A DNA stretch of 64,000 nucleotides from an uncultured Acidobacteriia bacterium (GCA_903828455.1 CAIKMJ010000012.1:1-64000), one strand, 5' to 3'; positions 1 to 9,627 are shown, numbered from the stretch's first letter. Notes: generated by a model not told the origin, from the sequence alone. Numbers and translations: made by a program.

Positions 1-219
1 GATGCCGATTCCCCGGAACGTCAAATCGCACCCGAAAATACCAAAGAACCCCAGAACCAGTTGAAAACGCAGGACCGTGCCGCCCAGCCCGCACCCTCCG
101 CAGCGCAAAACGCGGCCCACTACCACCACCCGGCCACCCCGAACCCGGCCCCGTCGCCCGATCCGCGCCCCGCCACCCCGCAATCGTCATCGTCCGGAGG
201 TCAAAAGCAAGCCGCCTGA
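1..219 (+). CDS. C-terminal end of an unidentified protein (partial)
   Basis: Frame 1 is open from the first base of the window to a TGA at 217-219, giving the last 72 residues of a protein whose start lies outside. The tail is rich in Pro, Ala, Gln and Ser and contains a short His-rich patch, so it looks like a disordered tail. No domain can be recognised. It converges with the glycosyltransferase on the other strand, with 91 bases between the two stops. It could be a chance open frame in GC-rich DNA. Confidence 0.4.
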   Translation, partial: DADSPERQIAPENTKEPQNQLKTQDRAAQPAPSAAQNAAHYHHPATPNPAPSPDPRPATPQSSSSGGQKQAA

Positions 220-310
220 CCCGATTTCAGCTCCGAATTCATCTCGCACGAAAAACAGGACAGCAGACCTGCGCCCGCTCGCAGCCCATTCGCCATCTGC
301 CGCGGGCGAT

Positions 311-2230
311 CTACGGCAGCGGCCGGTCGGTCCACAGTGCCTTATCGGCAATGGTCCTCACCGGAATCAGCCGGCCAGCCAGAATCTGTTCCGCCTTGGT
401 CTGGTTGGTGTCCTGCGCGAAGAGCCACTTGCGCTCGCCCGTGCCCCACACCTGCGCCAGCTTCTCGTCGCTCAGGAAGATGTCCGGCGCATCCGGGTAA
501 CACGAGCCCCAAAGGATCGTCGACCCCTCGCCATGCTGCCCGCATCGCGGATACACCAGCAGTGCCGGTTTGTGAAAGAAGCTGTTCGTGTAAAAGATGA
601 CCGACGACGCGTCCGACTGCTCGCCCAGGATGATGAACGAATCCGCCGGCGTGCCCTTTTCCCGGATCGTATCGGCCAGCCGCTTCGAACTGAGCATCGG
701 CTCGAAGCGCGCGAACGCAATGTGCGCGGCCACCAGAAACACCGCCGCCGTGATCGCCACGCTGACGCTTGCCGCCAGGTGCTTCCCCCTGAGCCGCAGC
801 AGCCAGCCGAGCGCCGGCCCGGTCAGCAGCGTGATTGCCGCCATCGCCGCCGGCAGACGCAGCGCCGCGAAGGAAGGCCCCGTGAGGTCGAAGAAGTGCG
901 ACATCGAAAGCGTGTACCCGGCCACCGCGCGGTGTGCCAGCAGCGTGCCGATATCGTCCACGAAGGGAAGGTTGCGCGAATCCCACAGGCCCCAGCCCAG
1001 CGCCAGCGCCACCAGTACGCCAATGACGGCGAACACCGCCTGCGCGCCCGTCAGCCACCGGGTCGGAATCAGCGCCTCGCGATTTTCTTCCGTATCGGCC
1101 AGCAGACTGGCGATCAGGATGAACAACGGCGGCCAGACCGGGAACGTGTAGTACTCCTGGTTGGTCGAAATCGAAAAGAAAAGGAGTGTGAATGCCGTGA
1201 ACAGACTCAGCAGCAGCGTCGACCTTCCCTTGAATCGCTCCGTCGCAGCCACGTCCGCGCGCACGTGCCGCAACCAGCGGCCGCGCGTCTTCCACGCCGC
1301 CGCCAGCAGCGCCGGCAGGAACAGGCTCCACGGGAAGAGCCAGACGAAGTGCAACAGCCAGTACGCCGCGAACGGGAGCTTGTTGTAATCGTGCGGATAG
1401 CGCTGCCCGAAGAACCGAAGGACGTGTTCGTTTACGAAATAGAACCACCAGAAGCCGTGTACGTTGCCCACGGTCGGGTGATTGCCCACCGGATGCCCCT
1501 GGTCGGGATTCGCCATCCCCACCAGGATGTGCCACGGAGCCGCGATCGCCAGGAACAGCAGAAATCCCGCGACGGGCTTCAGCATGCGCCAGCGCCGCCA
1601 TTCACCGGTGTAATAGAGGTATGGAATCGCCGCCCCGGCAAAGAACACCGGAGCAATCATGCCCTTGATCAGAATCGCCAGCGCAACGCACGCCCAGGAC
1701 CAGTAGAACCGCCCCGGCTTCTCGTCTTCGAAGCCCGTCAGCAGGCCGTACAGCGCCGTGAGCAGCAGCAGGCTCATAATCGATTCCGGAATGATGAAGC
1801 GGGTAAAAAGGAACGGCCCGATGGAAGTCAGTACGCCGAGTCCCGCGTACAGTCCGGCGCGCCCGCCCCAGGCCCGGCGCGCCCACAGCCACGAAAGCCA
1901 CGCCAGCCCGAGCATCGCCAGCGCATTCGGCAGATGCGTCGCAAACGCATTCTCGCCCGCCACCTTGTAAACCACGGCGACAAGCCACCACGGCAGCGGC
2001 GGCTTTTCGATGTACCGCATGCCGTTGATCTTGCCCGTCACCCAGTCGCCGCTTTCCACGTAGTGCTGCGCCACCTGCGCATGGGCCGCGTCCACGTCGT
2101 CGAGCAGCGGCGGAGTGAAGAGCGAGGCGAACTGAACCGCTGCAAATATGGCGAAAAACAGCAGCCAGACAGTGCTGGCGGCAGGCGCGGGAGCCGCGCT
2201 CCTGTTGATGTTCTCTTGATTTGTCGGCAC
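311..2230 (-). CDS. GT39-family membrane glycosyltransferase (ArnT/PMT-like)
   Basis: This is a 639-residue polytopic membrane protein, within the usual length range of GT-C fold enzymes that move a sugar from a polyprenyl-phosphate donor to lipid A, protein or another periplasmic acceptor. After a first membrane segment (about residues 20-40) comes the acidic first periplasmic loop (LLDDVDAAHAQVAQHY), which holds the catalytic acid in this family, and then the YIEKPPLPWW motif typical of GT39. Some ten further hydrophobic segments follow, and the last 150 residues are a more soluble periplasmic part. The start is a GTG at 2230. It is divergent from a GT2-GtrA gene that could make the lipid-linked sugar donor. 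The acceptor cannot be read from the sequence. Confidence 0.85.
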   Translation of the reverse strand: MPTNQENINRSAAPAPAASTVWLLFFAIFAAVQFASLFTPPLLDDVDAAHAQVAQHYVESGDWVTGKINGMRYIEKPPLPWWLVAVVYKVAGENAFATHLPNALAMLGLAWLSWLWARRAWGGRAGLYAGLGVLTSIGPFLFTRFIIPESIMSLLLLTALYGLLTGFEDEKPGRFYWSWACVALAILIKGMIAPVFFAGAAIPYLYYTGEWRRWRMLKPVAGFLLFLAIAAPWHILVGMANPDQGHPVGNHPTVGNVHGFWWFYFVNEHVLRFFGQRYPHDYNKLPFAAYWLLHFVWLFPWSLFLPALLAAAWKTRGRWLRHVRADVAATERFKGRSTLLLSLFTAFTLLFFSISTNQEYYTFPVWPPLFILIASLLADTEENREALIPTRWLTGAQAVFAVIGVLVALALGWGLWDSRNLPFVDDIGTLLAHRAVAGYTLSMSHFFDLTGPSFAALRLPAAMAAITLLTGPALGWLLRLRGKHLAASVSVAITAAVFLVAAHIAFARFEPMLSSKRLADTIREKGTPADSFIILGEQSDASSVIFYTNSFFHKPALLVYPRCGQHGEGSTILWGSCYPDAPDIFLSDEKLAQVWGTGERKWLFAQDTNQTKAEQILAGRLIPVRTIADKALWTDRPLP

Positions 2231-2313
2231 GGAAAATGTTAAGAACTAATGATACCCAGGGTTTCCATCCGCGGTCGCTGTTCGCACGCCCGCCTTATCG
2301 TGATCCGCTGAAA

Positions 2314-3579
2314 ATGTCCGAAGAGTTCCAGAGCGTTGAGCCCGCCGTGCGTGGTCCGGACCGGCATCCCGGCGCAGTTCGTTCAGAACCCGCTCGCCTT
2401 GACGCAGCCCGTCTTGATCTGGCGGTGGTGCTGCCCACGTTCAACGAGCGGGAAAACGTCGCCGAGATCATCGCCCGTCTCTCGGACGCGCTCGCCGGTC
2501 TCCGGTGGGAACTGATCTTCGTCGATGACGATTCGCCCGATGGCACGGCGGCGCGCGTCCGTTCCATTGCGGCCGCGGATCGCCGGATCCGCCTCATCCA
2601 GCGCATCGGCCGGCGCGGCCTTTCCTCCGCCTGCATCGAAGGCATTCTGGCCACTTCCGCCGAATACATCGCCGTGATGGATGCCGACCTGCAGCACGAT
2701 GAACGCATCCTGCCTCAGATGCTCAGTAAACTGCGCGCCGAGGCGCTCGATATCGTCGTCGCCACCCGCAATGCCGAAGGCGGCAGCATGGCCGAATTCG
2801 CTGCGAAACGTGTTTTCCTCAGTCGTCTGGGGCAGCGCATCAGCCGTCTGGTTACCCGCTGCGATCTTACCGATCCCATGAGCGGCTTCTTTCTTCTCCG
2901 GCGCGCTTTCTTTCTGGAAGTCGTGCGCGACCTGAACGGCGGCGGCTTCAAGATTCTCGTGGACATGCTCGCCAGCAGCCGTCGCGCCGTGCGTCTCGGC
3001 GAAGTGGGCTACAGCTTTCGCAATCGTGTTCACGGCGAAAGCAAGCTGGACGTCAATGTCGGCGTCGAGTATCTTTTTCTTGTCCTGAGTAAGCTCACCG
3101 GCGGCGCGCTGCCCACGCGTTTCGTGGTCTTCGCTCTGGTCGGCGCGCTGGGTCTGCTGGTCAACTTCGTCTTCCTGTCGCTGCTGTTCGTCCGCCTGCA
3201 TCTCGGCTTCAGCGCGGCGCAGGCGTGGGCCACGCTCGCCGCCATGACCAGCAATTTCTTTCTCAATAACCTGATCACCTACCGGGACCGCCGTCTGCGC
3301 GGCTGGTACATGCCGCTCGGTCTCATCAGCTTTTGTCTGGCGTGTTCCTTCGGCGCGTGGGCCAACGTCAGCATTGCGGGCAACCTTCTGCGCGCGGGCG
3401 TGCAATGGTATGCCGCGGGTCTCATCGGCACCGTGGTCAGCGCCGTCTGGAATTACTCGGTCAGCAATCTTTTCACCTGGCAGATGCCGCAGTCGCGCCG
3501 GCCCGCTGTCAGCGAATCGCCTGTGGCCATCCCGGCCGACGCGCCCGCCGCGCAGACCATCGGTACGGACCTGCGGTGA
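2314..3579 (+). CDS. GT2 glycosyltransferase (dolichol-phosphate mannosyltransferase-like) fused to GtrA domain
   Basis: The N-terminal half is a GT2 glycosyltransferase of the DPM1/polyprenol-phosphate sugar synthase type: VVLPTFNERENV, then IFVDDDSPDGT, and the metal- and donor-binding VMDADLQHD. The C-terminal about 125 residues form a four-helix GtrA membrane domain, thought to help flip the lipid-linked sugar. The predicted role is to load a sugar from a nucleotide donor onto a polyprenyl phosphate at the inner membrane. I chose ATG 2314 (421 residues). The frame is open further upstream, to 2221 and a possible ATG at 2236, but those starts overlap or crowd the divergent GT39 gene and add a non-conserved stretch. 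The region between the two genes must hold both promoters. Confidence 0.82.
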   Translation: MSEEFQSVEPAVRGPDRHPGAVRSEPARLDAARLDLAVVLPTFNERENVAEIIARLSDALAGLRWELIFVDDDSPDGTAARVRSIAAADRRIRLIQRIGRRGLSSACIEGILATSAEYIAVMDADLQHDERILPQMLSKLRAEALDIVVATRNAEGGSMAEFAAKRVFLSRLGQRISRLVTRCDLTDPMSGFFLLRRAFFLEVVRDLNGGGFKILVDMLASSRRAVRLGEVGYSFRNRVHGESKLDVNVGVEYLFLVLSKLTGGALPTRFVVFALVGALGLLVNFVFLSLLFVRLHLGFSAAQAWATLAAMTSNFFLNNLITYRDRRLRGWYMPLGLISFCLACSFGAWANVSIAGNLLRAGVQWYAAGLIGTVVSAVWNYSVSNLFTWQMPQSRRPAVSESPVAIPADAPAAQTIGTDLR

Positions 3580-3638
3580 CCTGTGAATCGAACCGGATGC
3601 GCTAATCTGTCTGGATACGGAGGAAGACCATAAATTCC

Positions 3639-5177
3639 ATGTGGCAACTCGAACCCTGTGCGTTTTCGGAACCGCACGAGGCCAAAAGTCGCGGGCACAT
3701 GCTCGCCCCGGCTGCGCTGCTCCTGCTTTCCGTCTTCGCTCCCGTCCCGGTTCTTGCCCAGTGCGCCGGCAACGTCTCGACGCCGCGTGCCGTGGCCGAC
3801 TGCGCTGCCTCGTCCATCCCGCAGGCCACCGTCGCCTCGCTCGATCCCAACCATCCCTACACGCTCGCTGAACTGATCGACATCGCCGAGCACAACAACC
3901 CGCGCACCCGCATCGTCTGGGAGCGCGCCCGCCAGCGGGCCGCCGGCCTGGGCCTCGCGCGCAGCGCCTACTATCCGATTCTTGCCGGCATCGCAGCCTT
4001 TGCCGATCAGCGCATCGTCAATCCGTTCCCCAAACCACTTGCGCCCGATGGCTACACCATGGTTCAGGTGCCGGTCATCCAGCCGGAGCTGAAGCTGCAG
4101 TATCTGATCTTCGATGGCGGCGCGCGCGATGCTCATGTGGACGCGGCAACCGAAGAGAAGCTGGCCGCCGGCGCCAATTTCATTCAGGCGAATCAGGAAA
4201 TTGCTTTCCGCGTGTCGGCTGCGTATTACAAGCTGATCACCGCGCAGGAGCGCCTCCAGGCCACCGAAGAATCGCTGAAGACCGCAAAGACGACGCTCGA
4301 TGCCGCCGAAGCCAGGCTCGCCAACGGCCGCGGCACTCTGCCGGATGTTCTCCATGCGCGTTCGGAAGCAGCTCAGGCCACCTTCGATCGCGAATCCGCC
4401 GATGGCGACGAGCAGCTTGCCCGCATCGCTCTCACTGAGGCGATGGGCGCGGAACCGACCCCCAACATCCGCATTGCCTCGCAGGCCGCGCCGCCGCCGC
4501 AGGAACTCGCGCTGCCCATCGACGGGTTGATCGACCGCGCCCTTGCCGGCCGGCCCGACCTCATGGCCGCGGCCTCGGAGATTCGCGCCGCCGATGACGC
4601 CATCCGCTCCGTCAAAGCCGAGTTCAAGCCTAAGGTCGTCTCTCAGGTATCCGTTGCGCAGACTTCCATGTGGCCCACCTCCAGCTATGGCGAACTCGGC
4701 TCCGCGAGTCGTCCGACGTGGACGGCGGGCGTGCTCGTCGAATGGGAAATCTTCGACGGAGGCGTCCGGAAAAACAAACTCGAAGCCGCCGAATCGCGCC
4801 GCCGTCAGGCGCAGGATGAACTGACCGAGATCCACGACCGCGCCACCCGCGAAGTCTGGAACGCCTACATCGGCTTCCGCTCGGCGCTGCGCAAGCATGA
4901 GGCGGCCACGGCGCTGGTCGAATCTGCCTCGGCGTCGTACGCGGCGTCGCTCGATGCTTACAACTCGGGCGTGCGAAATCTGATCGACGTCGTGACAGCG
5001 GAGAAGCAACTGGCGCAGTCCCGCCTCGCCGGCGTTTCGGCGCGTTCGCAGCTTTTCCTCGAAGCGGTCAACCTCGAATTCGTTACCGGCAACCTGCTGC
5101 GCAGTCAGTCTTCTGCCACCAGCGCGCAGCCCGCGACCGCAACACCCACTTCACAGACACCGCAAGGCGGCAAGTAG
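3639..5177 (+). CDS. TolC-family outer-membrane efflux protein
   Basis: This 512-residue protein has a signal peptide (hydrophobic core APAALLLLSVF, cleavage near VLAQ) and two outer-membrane efflux protein repeats, each with long alternating helices. Family hallmarks are VLVEWEIFDGGVRKNKLEAA at about residue 365 and LDAYNSGVRNLIDVVTAEKQ near the C-terminus. It would form the trimeric outer-membrane duct of a tripartite pump. It is the first gene of a four-gene unit; its TAG stop directly abuts the ATG of the next gene. A GGAGGA at 3617-3622 precedes ATG 3639 at long spacing. An internal ATG at 3699, immediately before the signal peptide core, is an alternative start. Confidence 0.9.
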   Translation: MWQLEPCAFSEPHEAKSRGHMLAPAALLLLSVFAPVPVLAQCAGNVSTPRAVADCAASSIPQATVASLDPNHPYTLAELIDIAEHNNPRTRIVWERARQRAAGLGLARSAYYPILAGIAAFADQRIVNPFPKPLAPDGYTMVQVPVIQPELKLQYLIFDGGARDAHVDAATEEKLAAGANFIQANQEIAFRVSAAYYKLITAQERLQATEESLKTAKTTLDAAEARLANGRGTLPDVLHARSEAAQATFDRESADGDEQLARIALTEAMGAEPTPNIRIASQAAPPPQELALPIDGLIDRALAGRPDLMAAASEIRAADDAIRSVKAEFKPKVVSQVSVAQTSMWPTSSYGELGSASRPTWTAGVLVEWEIFDGGVRKNKLEAAESRRRQAQDELTEIHDRATREVWNAYIGFRSALRKHEAATALVESASASYAASLDAYNSGVRNLIDVVTAEKQLAQSRLAGVSARSQLFLEAVNLEFVTGNLLRSQSSATSAQPATATPTSQTPQGGK

Positions 5178-5444
5178 ATGATGCAGACGAAAAAGAGACT
5201 AATTGCAGTTGCGCCGGTTGCGGCGATACTCACCGGATGCTCGCGGGCGCCTTCCGTCGACATCATCGGATCGTTCTTTCCCGCCTGGCTCGTGTGCCTC
5301 ACGATCGCGGTCGTGCTGACGTTCGTGGTGCGCTGGCTGCTCACCCGGCTTCATCTGGAATCGGAGGTCGGGCCGCTGGCGCTCTTTTACCCGTGTCTCC
5401 TGACTCTCATCACCAGCCTGCTTTGGCTGACTTATTTTCGATAG
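5178..5444 (+). CDS. YtcA-like small lipoprotein/membrane protein
   Basis: This 88-residue protein begins with a lipoprotein signal ending in the lipobox LTGC at residues 19-22, followed by two hydrophobic segments (about 34-55 and 67-85). Length, lipobox and position between a TolC-like gene and an HlyD-type adaptor match the YtcA family, which is encoded next to mdtNOP in enterobacteria. Its biochemical role is unknown; it probably supports the pump. The ATG follows the upstream stop with no gap, so translational coupling is likely. A second ATG follows immediately in frame. Confidence 0.75.
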   Translation: MMQTKKRLIAVAPVAAILTGCSRAPSVDIIGSFFPAWLVCLTIAVVLTFVVRWLLTRLHLESEVGPLALFYPCLLTLITSLLWLTYFR

Positions 5445-5453
5445 GACATCCGC

Positions 5454-6653
5454 ATGGAACAGACGACTGGAAATTCAGCGCGAAAGTGGGTCGGGCGGGC
5501 GATCGGACTGGCCGTGTTTGTCGCCACTATCTGGGCAGTTCTGCTCGTGAACCAGGAAACCGAGCGATACCCGCGGACCGATGACGCCAATGTGCGCGCC
5601 AATCTCATCGAGATCGCTCCGGAAGTAAACGGCCGGCTCGTTGAGTTGGCCGCGAAGGACAACACGCTCGCGCATAAGGGCGACCTTCTCTTTGTCATCG
5701 ATTCGCGGCCTTACGAATTCGCCCTGCAGCAGGCGCTTTCCGACCAGCAGGCGCTCGAACAGCAGATTGTGGATGCCAAACGCCGCATCGCCGCCGAAGG
5801 CAGCGCGGTGGAAGCCGCCCGTGCCGCGGTCGACCGCTCCGGCACCGGCGTAAAGACCGCCGCTTCCGGCCTCGACGTCGCCAAAGCAGCCGTTGCGCGT
5901 GCTCGTTCCGCCGCCGCCAACGCCGAGGCTCAACTGGCGCTGGCCACCAACAACCTGCATCGCATCGAGCCGCTTCTGCAAAAGCAGTACGTGACCGTGG
6001 AACAGGTCGATCAGGCGCGTACCGCCGTCCGCGTGGCGCAGGGGACTCACGAAGAAGCGCTTTCCGCCGTCGCTGCCGCTGAAGCGCAGCAGACACAGGC
6101 GATCCTGCGCCAGCAGGAAGCCGATACGGTCGTTGCCGAATCGCAGGCGAGGCTCGGCCAGGCCGTGCATGGCGTCGACACGCTCGATACGCTGATGTCG
6201 CAGCGTCCGGCCCGCGCCGCCAAAGTCGCCAGCGCGCGGCTCGATCTGGAGCGCTGCCGCGTGGTGGCGCCGTTCGATGCCTGGGTGACCAACCTCAATA
6301 TCTCGGAGGGCGCCTACGCCCGCGCCGGAGTCGCGATGTTCACGCTGATCGACACGCGCAACTGGTACGTCGTTGCCAACTATCGCGAGTCGATGCTCAA
6401 CGTAATCCACAGCGGCTCGCACGTGGACGTATACCTGATGGGCCATCCGGATCGTAAGTTCAACGGAGTGGTGGAAAGCACCGGTTACGGTGTGTTCCCC
6501 GAAGACGGCAAAGTTTCCGCCGGCCTTCCCGATGTGCAGCGCACGCTGAACTGGGTGCACCTTTCGGCGCGGTTCCCGGTGCGCGTTCGCGTGCAGGATC
6601 CGGATCCTGCGCTGTTCCGCATCGGCGCCACTGCCGTAACCGTGGTGAGGTAA
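5454..6653 (+). CDS. HlyD/EmrA-type periplasmic adaptor (membrane fusion protein)
   Basis: This 399-residue protein has one N-terminal membrane anchor (about residues 13-32) and then the biotinyl-lipoyl-like half motif TDDANVRANLIEIAPEVNG, typical of EmrA/MdtN adaptors. Residues from about 85 to 265 are Ala/Gln-rich with heptad spacing and form a long coiled-coil hairpin. The second lipoyl half (RCRVVAPFDAWVTNL) and beta-barrel domain follow. It should link the inner-membrane FUSC pump to the TolC-like duct. It starts 9 bases after the YtcA-like gene and ends 4 bases before the pump gene. Confidence 0.9.
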   Translation: MEQTTGNSARKWVGRAIGLAVFVATIWAVLLVNQETERYPRTDDANVRANLIEIAPEVNGRLVELAAKDNTLAHKGDLLFVIDSRPYEFALQQALSDQQALEQQIVDAKRRIAAEGSAVEAARAAVDRSGTGVKTAASGLDVAKAAVARARSAAANAEAQLALATNNLHRIEPLLQKQYVTVEQVDQARTAVRVAQGTHEEALSAVAAAEAQQTQAILRQQEADTVVAESQARLGQAVHGVDTLDTLMSQRPARAAKVASARLDLERCRVVAPFDAWVTNLNISEGAYARAGVAMFTLIDTRNWYVVANYRESMLNVIHSGSHVDVYLMGHPDRKFNGVVESTGYGVFPEDGKVSAGLPDVQRTLNWVHLSARFPVRVRVQDPDPALFRIGATAVTVVR

Positions 6654-6657
6654 CGGC

Positions 6658-8739
6658 GTGACCGCCGCGCCTTCCTCCGCGTCGTACTTCCATTCGCTGT
6701 CCTGGTCGCAGCGCTTCTGGCGCGATCTGCAGCCCGGTCCCGGTCGTCTCAACGCCACGCTGCGCATTGTTCTCACCACGGCAATTTCGCTCGTGCTGAT
6801 GATGGTGCTGCAGTTGCCGTTCGCCTCGCTCGGCCTCTACTATATTTTTCTCGTCGCGCGCGAAAATCCGGCGACCTCTGTCCGCTCCAGCGTCATGGCG
6901 CTGCTGTCGCTGGTGCTGGCCGTCGCCTCGGTGCTCGCCGTAGTGATCCTGTTCGACAACGATCCGATGGCGCGATTGCTCAGCGTGGCCGTCGCTGCTT
7001 TCGTTACCGGGATGCTGATGGTGGCCAGCACGCTTCCGCCCCTTGCGGCCATCTGGGGATTCGTTTATTGCACGCTGATCGCTTTGTGGGAACGGCCCGC
7101 GCCGCCCGATGCTCTGGTGAAGGCCTGCCTCTATCTGCTCGCTACAGTCGGGCTCGCTGCGCTGGTTTCGTCAGCGGTGGAATTTGTGTTTGCCAATCAT
7201 CATCCGGCAGACCTTCTGGCCCGCCAGCTCGCGCAGCGCTACCAGACGGCTGCCCGCGCCTTCACCTTGTTGGCCGAAGGGGCGTCGCCGGTTGCGCTCG
7301 CGGAATCGGCGACCGCTCTCAGCCGTCTCGCCGCCACCGGGCAGCGCCCGATGCAGGATCTCTACAATCTCGCGGCGGGGCGTGGCGGTGACACGCGAAA
7401 ACTTGGCGCCGGCGTGCGTGAACAGATTACGCTGCTGGCCGAATTTATGGACGTTGCCGCTGCCTTCGCTTCGCGATACTCCGGCGGAGTCGACCCTGAG
7501 CTGCGCGGCCGCTGCGCTGAAATTGCGCGCCTCTGCCGTGAACGCAGCATCGGCGAAGCCGTTCCGGAAGGCACCGCGTCCGACTCTCCCATCGACCGCG
7601 TGGAAGCCGTCCTCCGGTCCCTTCTTTCGATACCCGCCGGATCGGCCGCCGAGGCCGATAAGCCGTCTGCCGCGGTGCGCGCTCCCGCGAAGAAGACGCC
7701 GTTCCTTGTTCCCGGCGTGATCACGAACAAGGACGCGGTTGCCTTCGCGCTGAAACTGACCCTCTGCGTCATGGTTTGCTACGTGTTTTATTTCGCCGTA
7801 GCATGGCCCGGCATTTCCACCTCGGTCACCACTGTGTTTCTGACCGCCCTTGGCAACACCGGTGCGATCAATCAGAAGCTGGCGAATCGCGTGCTCGGCT
7901 CCGCCATCGGCGGCGCGCTGGCCATCGGGGCCTCGGTCTTTCTGTTTCCGCACATGGATTCGATTGCGTCGCTGGTCCTCCTGATTTCCGCGATCGCATT
8001 CGTGTCGGCGTGGGTGGCCTGCGGACGGCACTTCGGCTACACCGGCCTGCAAATCGCCTTTTCGTTTTACCTCGTGGCCTTCGAAGGGTTCAGCGCGCCC
8101 ACTGACCTGACGCCGCCGCGCGACCGGCTCATCGGCATCGTTGTGGCCCTGATTGTGATGTGGATTGTCTTCGACGAGCTCTGGCCCGTGCGAACCGTGA
8201 CGGCCATGCGCCGCGCGCTCGCCTCGGTCCTGTCCGGTGAGGCAAAGTTTCTGCGCCTGTTCGAAAGCAGCATCGGCGATCAGGCCCGGAACCAGCAGAT
8301 CGACGCGCTTCGCGACCAGCTCTCCCGTACCATTGCCGGCATGCGCACCATGAACGACAACATGGAGTATGAGCTCGGCGCACATCGCACGAAGGACAGA
8401 CGCGAAAGTGAGGCGATGCTCGATGTGGCGCTCGCTACGGTGCCGCTGTTCTGGAACCAGCTCGCGGTGCTGCACCACGATCAGCGCGGGCGTCGCCTGC
8501 TGAACGAGCCTCGCCTGATCGAACTGCGCAACAAAATGGCTGCACAAATGGACGCCATGGCCGGCGCCATCATTCAGAAGAAGCCGTTCGCGCCGCTGCA
8601 GTCCGCGGAGCTGGTGGAACCCTCCATGCTGGAAGATCCGGAGACCAGCGATTACGTGGCGGGCACCACGGCGCGGCTCGAAGACGTGCAGAACCGGGTG
8701 TCCGGTCTCATTGCAGGCACAACCGGCAGCGGGGCCTGA
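6658..8739 (+). CDS. FUSC-family inner-membrane transporter (MdtO/aromatic acid exporter-like)
   Basis: This 693-residue protein has two blocks of hydrophobic helices, about residues 35-180 and 360-510, separated and followed by soluble helical regions. That is the duplicated architecture of the FUSC/aromatic acid exporter family (YccS, AaeB, MdtO). With the adaptor and TolC-like protein it should form a tripartite exporter for small aromatic or amphiphilic compounds. The start is GTG 6658, four bases after the adaptor stop; no ATG lies nearby in frame. It is the last gene of the operon and converges on the next gene with a 24-base gap. Confidence 0.85.
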   Translation: MTAAPSSASYFHSLSWSQRFWRDLQPGPGRLNATLRIVLTTAISLVLMMVLQLPFASLGLYYIFLVARENPATSVRSSVMALLSLVLAVASVLAVVILFDNDPMARLLSVAVAAFVTGMLMVASTLPPLAAIWGFVYCTLIALWERPAPPDALVKACLYLLATVGLAALVSSAVEFVFANHHPADLLARQLAQRYQTAARAFTLLAEGASPVALAESATALSRLAATGQRPMQDLYNLAAGRGGDTRKLGAGVREQITLLAEFMDVAAAFASRYSGGVDPELRGRCAEIARLCRERSIGEAVPEGTASDSPIDRVEAVLRSLLSIPAGSAAEADKPSAAVRAPAKKTPFLVPGVITNKDAVAFALKLTLCVMVCYVFYFAVAWPGISTSVTTVFLTALGNTGAINQKLANRVLGSAIGGALAIGASVFLFPHMDSIASLVLLISAIAFVSAWVACGRHFGYTGLQIAFSFYLVAFEGFSAPTDLTPPRDRLIGIVVALIVMWIVFDELWPVRTVTAMRRALASVLSGEAKFLRLFESSIGDQARNQQIDALRDQLSRTIAGMRTMNDNMEYELGAHRTKDRRESEAMLDVALATVPLFWNQLAVLHHDQRGRRLLNEPRLIELRNKMAAQMDAMAGAIIQKKPFAPLQSAELVEPSMLEDPETSDYVAGTTARLEDVQNRVSGLIAGTTGSGA

Positions 8740-8763
8740 AACCGCAGCGGAACGACAGAGCAG

Positions 8764-9567
8764 CTACTTGCTCTTGTAGTGCCCCACGTCCTTTTCGTTG
8801 TCCGAGCAGAAGTATTCGAACAGGTCCGTATCGGGCATCAGGTACTGCTTCAGCGTATAAGTGAACGGCTTGGTATAGGCCTTCGGGTCGTTGATTGTGA
8901 CCTGCAGATCCATGTGGCCGAAGTCGATGCGGTGAAAGCGTTCGGTTACGCGCAGCGCGTCGCTGTGCGTGTGGCCTCTGGCGTCGAGCCAGCTGCGGTT
9001 GTTGAGCCCCGAGGTTTCGACCACCAGCGTGTCGCCGTCCCACTTGCCCACCGAGTAGCCGAGCCACGTCGGCTGCGGATCGTCGGGGATCTTGCGTCCG
9101 TCGGTAAAGATCTGGCGGAACGTCATGTCTCTTTCGTAGAGCACCAGGATGAGTCCCGGCGTCTCGACAACTTTGTACGGATTCGTCATCATGTCGGCCA
9201 GCGGCACACCTGCCGGCTGACAATGCGAGATGGGCGCATCGAGAAACTCGTTCGCCGAATACTTCTGCATCGCGGCGGCGGTGGGCGGCTGCATCAGCCC
9301 GGTTTCGGCTTTGAGATCGGAGAGGATGTCGGAGAAGTATTTCGACGGCGGCCCTTCCGGGTTGTACTCGCCTTTGCCTGACTCGGTCAGCCAGATTCCG
9401 GCAAGGTTCGGTTTGCCATCCGCCGAGCGAGGTGCCGGCGCCGTCAGATTGGCTTTGCCGTTGGCAAGGCGCGGGGTGCCGGGCGTGGGTTGTTCCGCCC
9501 ATTGTCCCGGCAGCAGGGCCGGCACGGCCAGCAGCACGATCGATATTCCGATGTTTCGATTTCGCAT
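8764..9567 (-). CDS. Secreted protein of unknown function (paralog of 14585-15415)
   Basis: This is a 267-residue protein with a signal peptide (ISIVLLAVPALLPGQW). The mature N-terminus has the linker-like PAPRSADGKPNLAGIW. A conserved core follows: DGRKIPDDPQPTWLGYSVG, then GDTLVVETSGLNNRSWLD, GHTHSDALRVTERFHRIDFG and a C-terminal acidic PDTDLFEYFCSDNEKD. The same core occurs in the product of 14585-15415, so the two are clear paralogs. Such proteins are frequent in acidobacteria, but I know no assigned function; a lipocalin-like beta barrel is only a guess. I chose the ATG at 9567, which has AGAGGA upstream and begins the signal peptide, rather than a longer frame starting at 9603. Confidence 0.75.
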   Translation of the reverse strand: MRNRNIGISIVLLAVPALLPGQWAEQPTPGTPRLANGKANLTAPAPRSADGKPNLAGIWLTESGKGEYNPEGPPSKYFSDILSDLKAETGLMQPPTAAAMQKYSANEFLDAPISHCQPAGVPLADMMTNPYKVVETPGLILVLYERDMTFRQIFTDGRKIPDDPQPTWLGYSVGKWDGDTLVVETSGLNNRSWLDARGHTHSDALRVTERFHRIDFGHMDLQVTINDPKAYTKPFTYTLKQYLMPDTDLFEYFCSDNEKDVGHYKSK

Positions 9568-9627
9568 GGTTCCTCTCCCGGCTCGCACCGGTCTTCGGGT
9601 CAATTTATATCATGCCGCCCCGGTGTG

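Noticed and set aside
77-2242. A 721-codon plus-strand open frame opposite the GT39 gene
   Set aside because: Its translation is Arg/Pro/Gln-rich without domains and lies fully antisense to a clear membrane glycosyltransferase; it is a GC-rich shadow.
5475-8547. Long minus-strand open frames opposite the adaptor and FUSC genes
   Set aside because: They are antisense to well-supported efflux genes and have His/Arg/Gly-rich translations typical of shadows.
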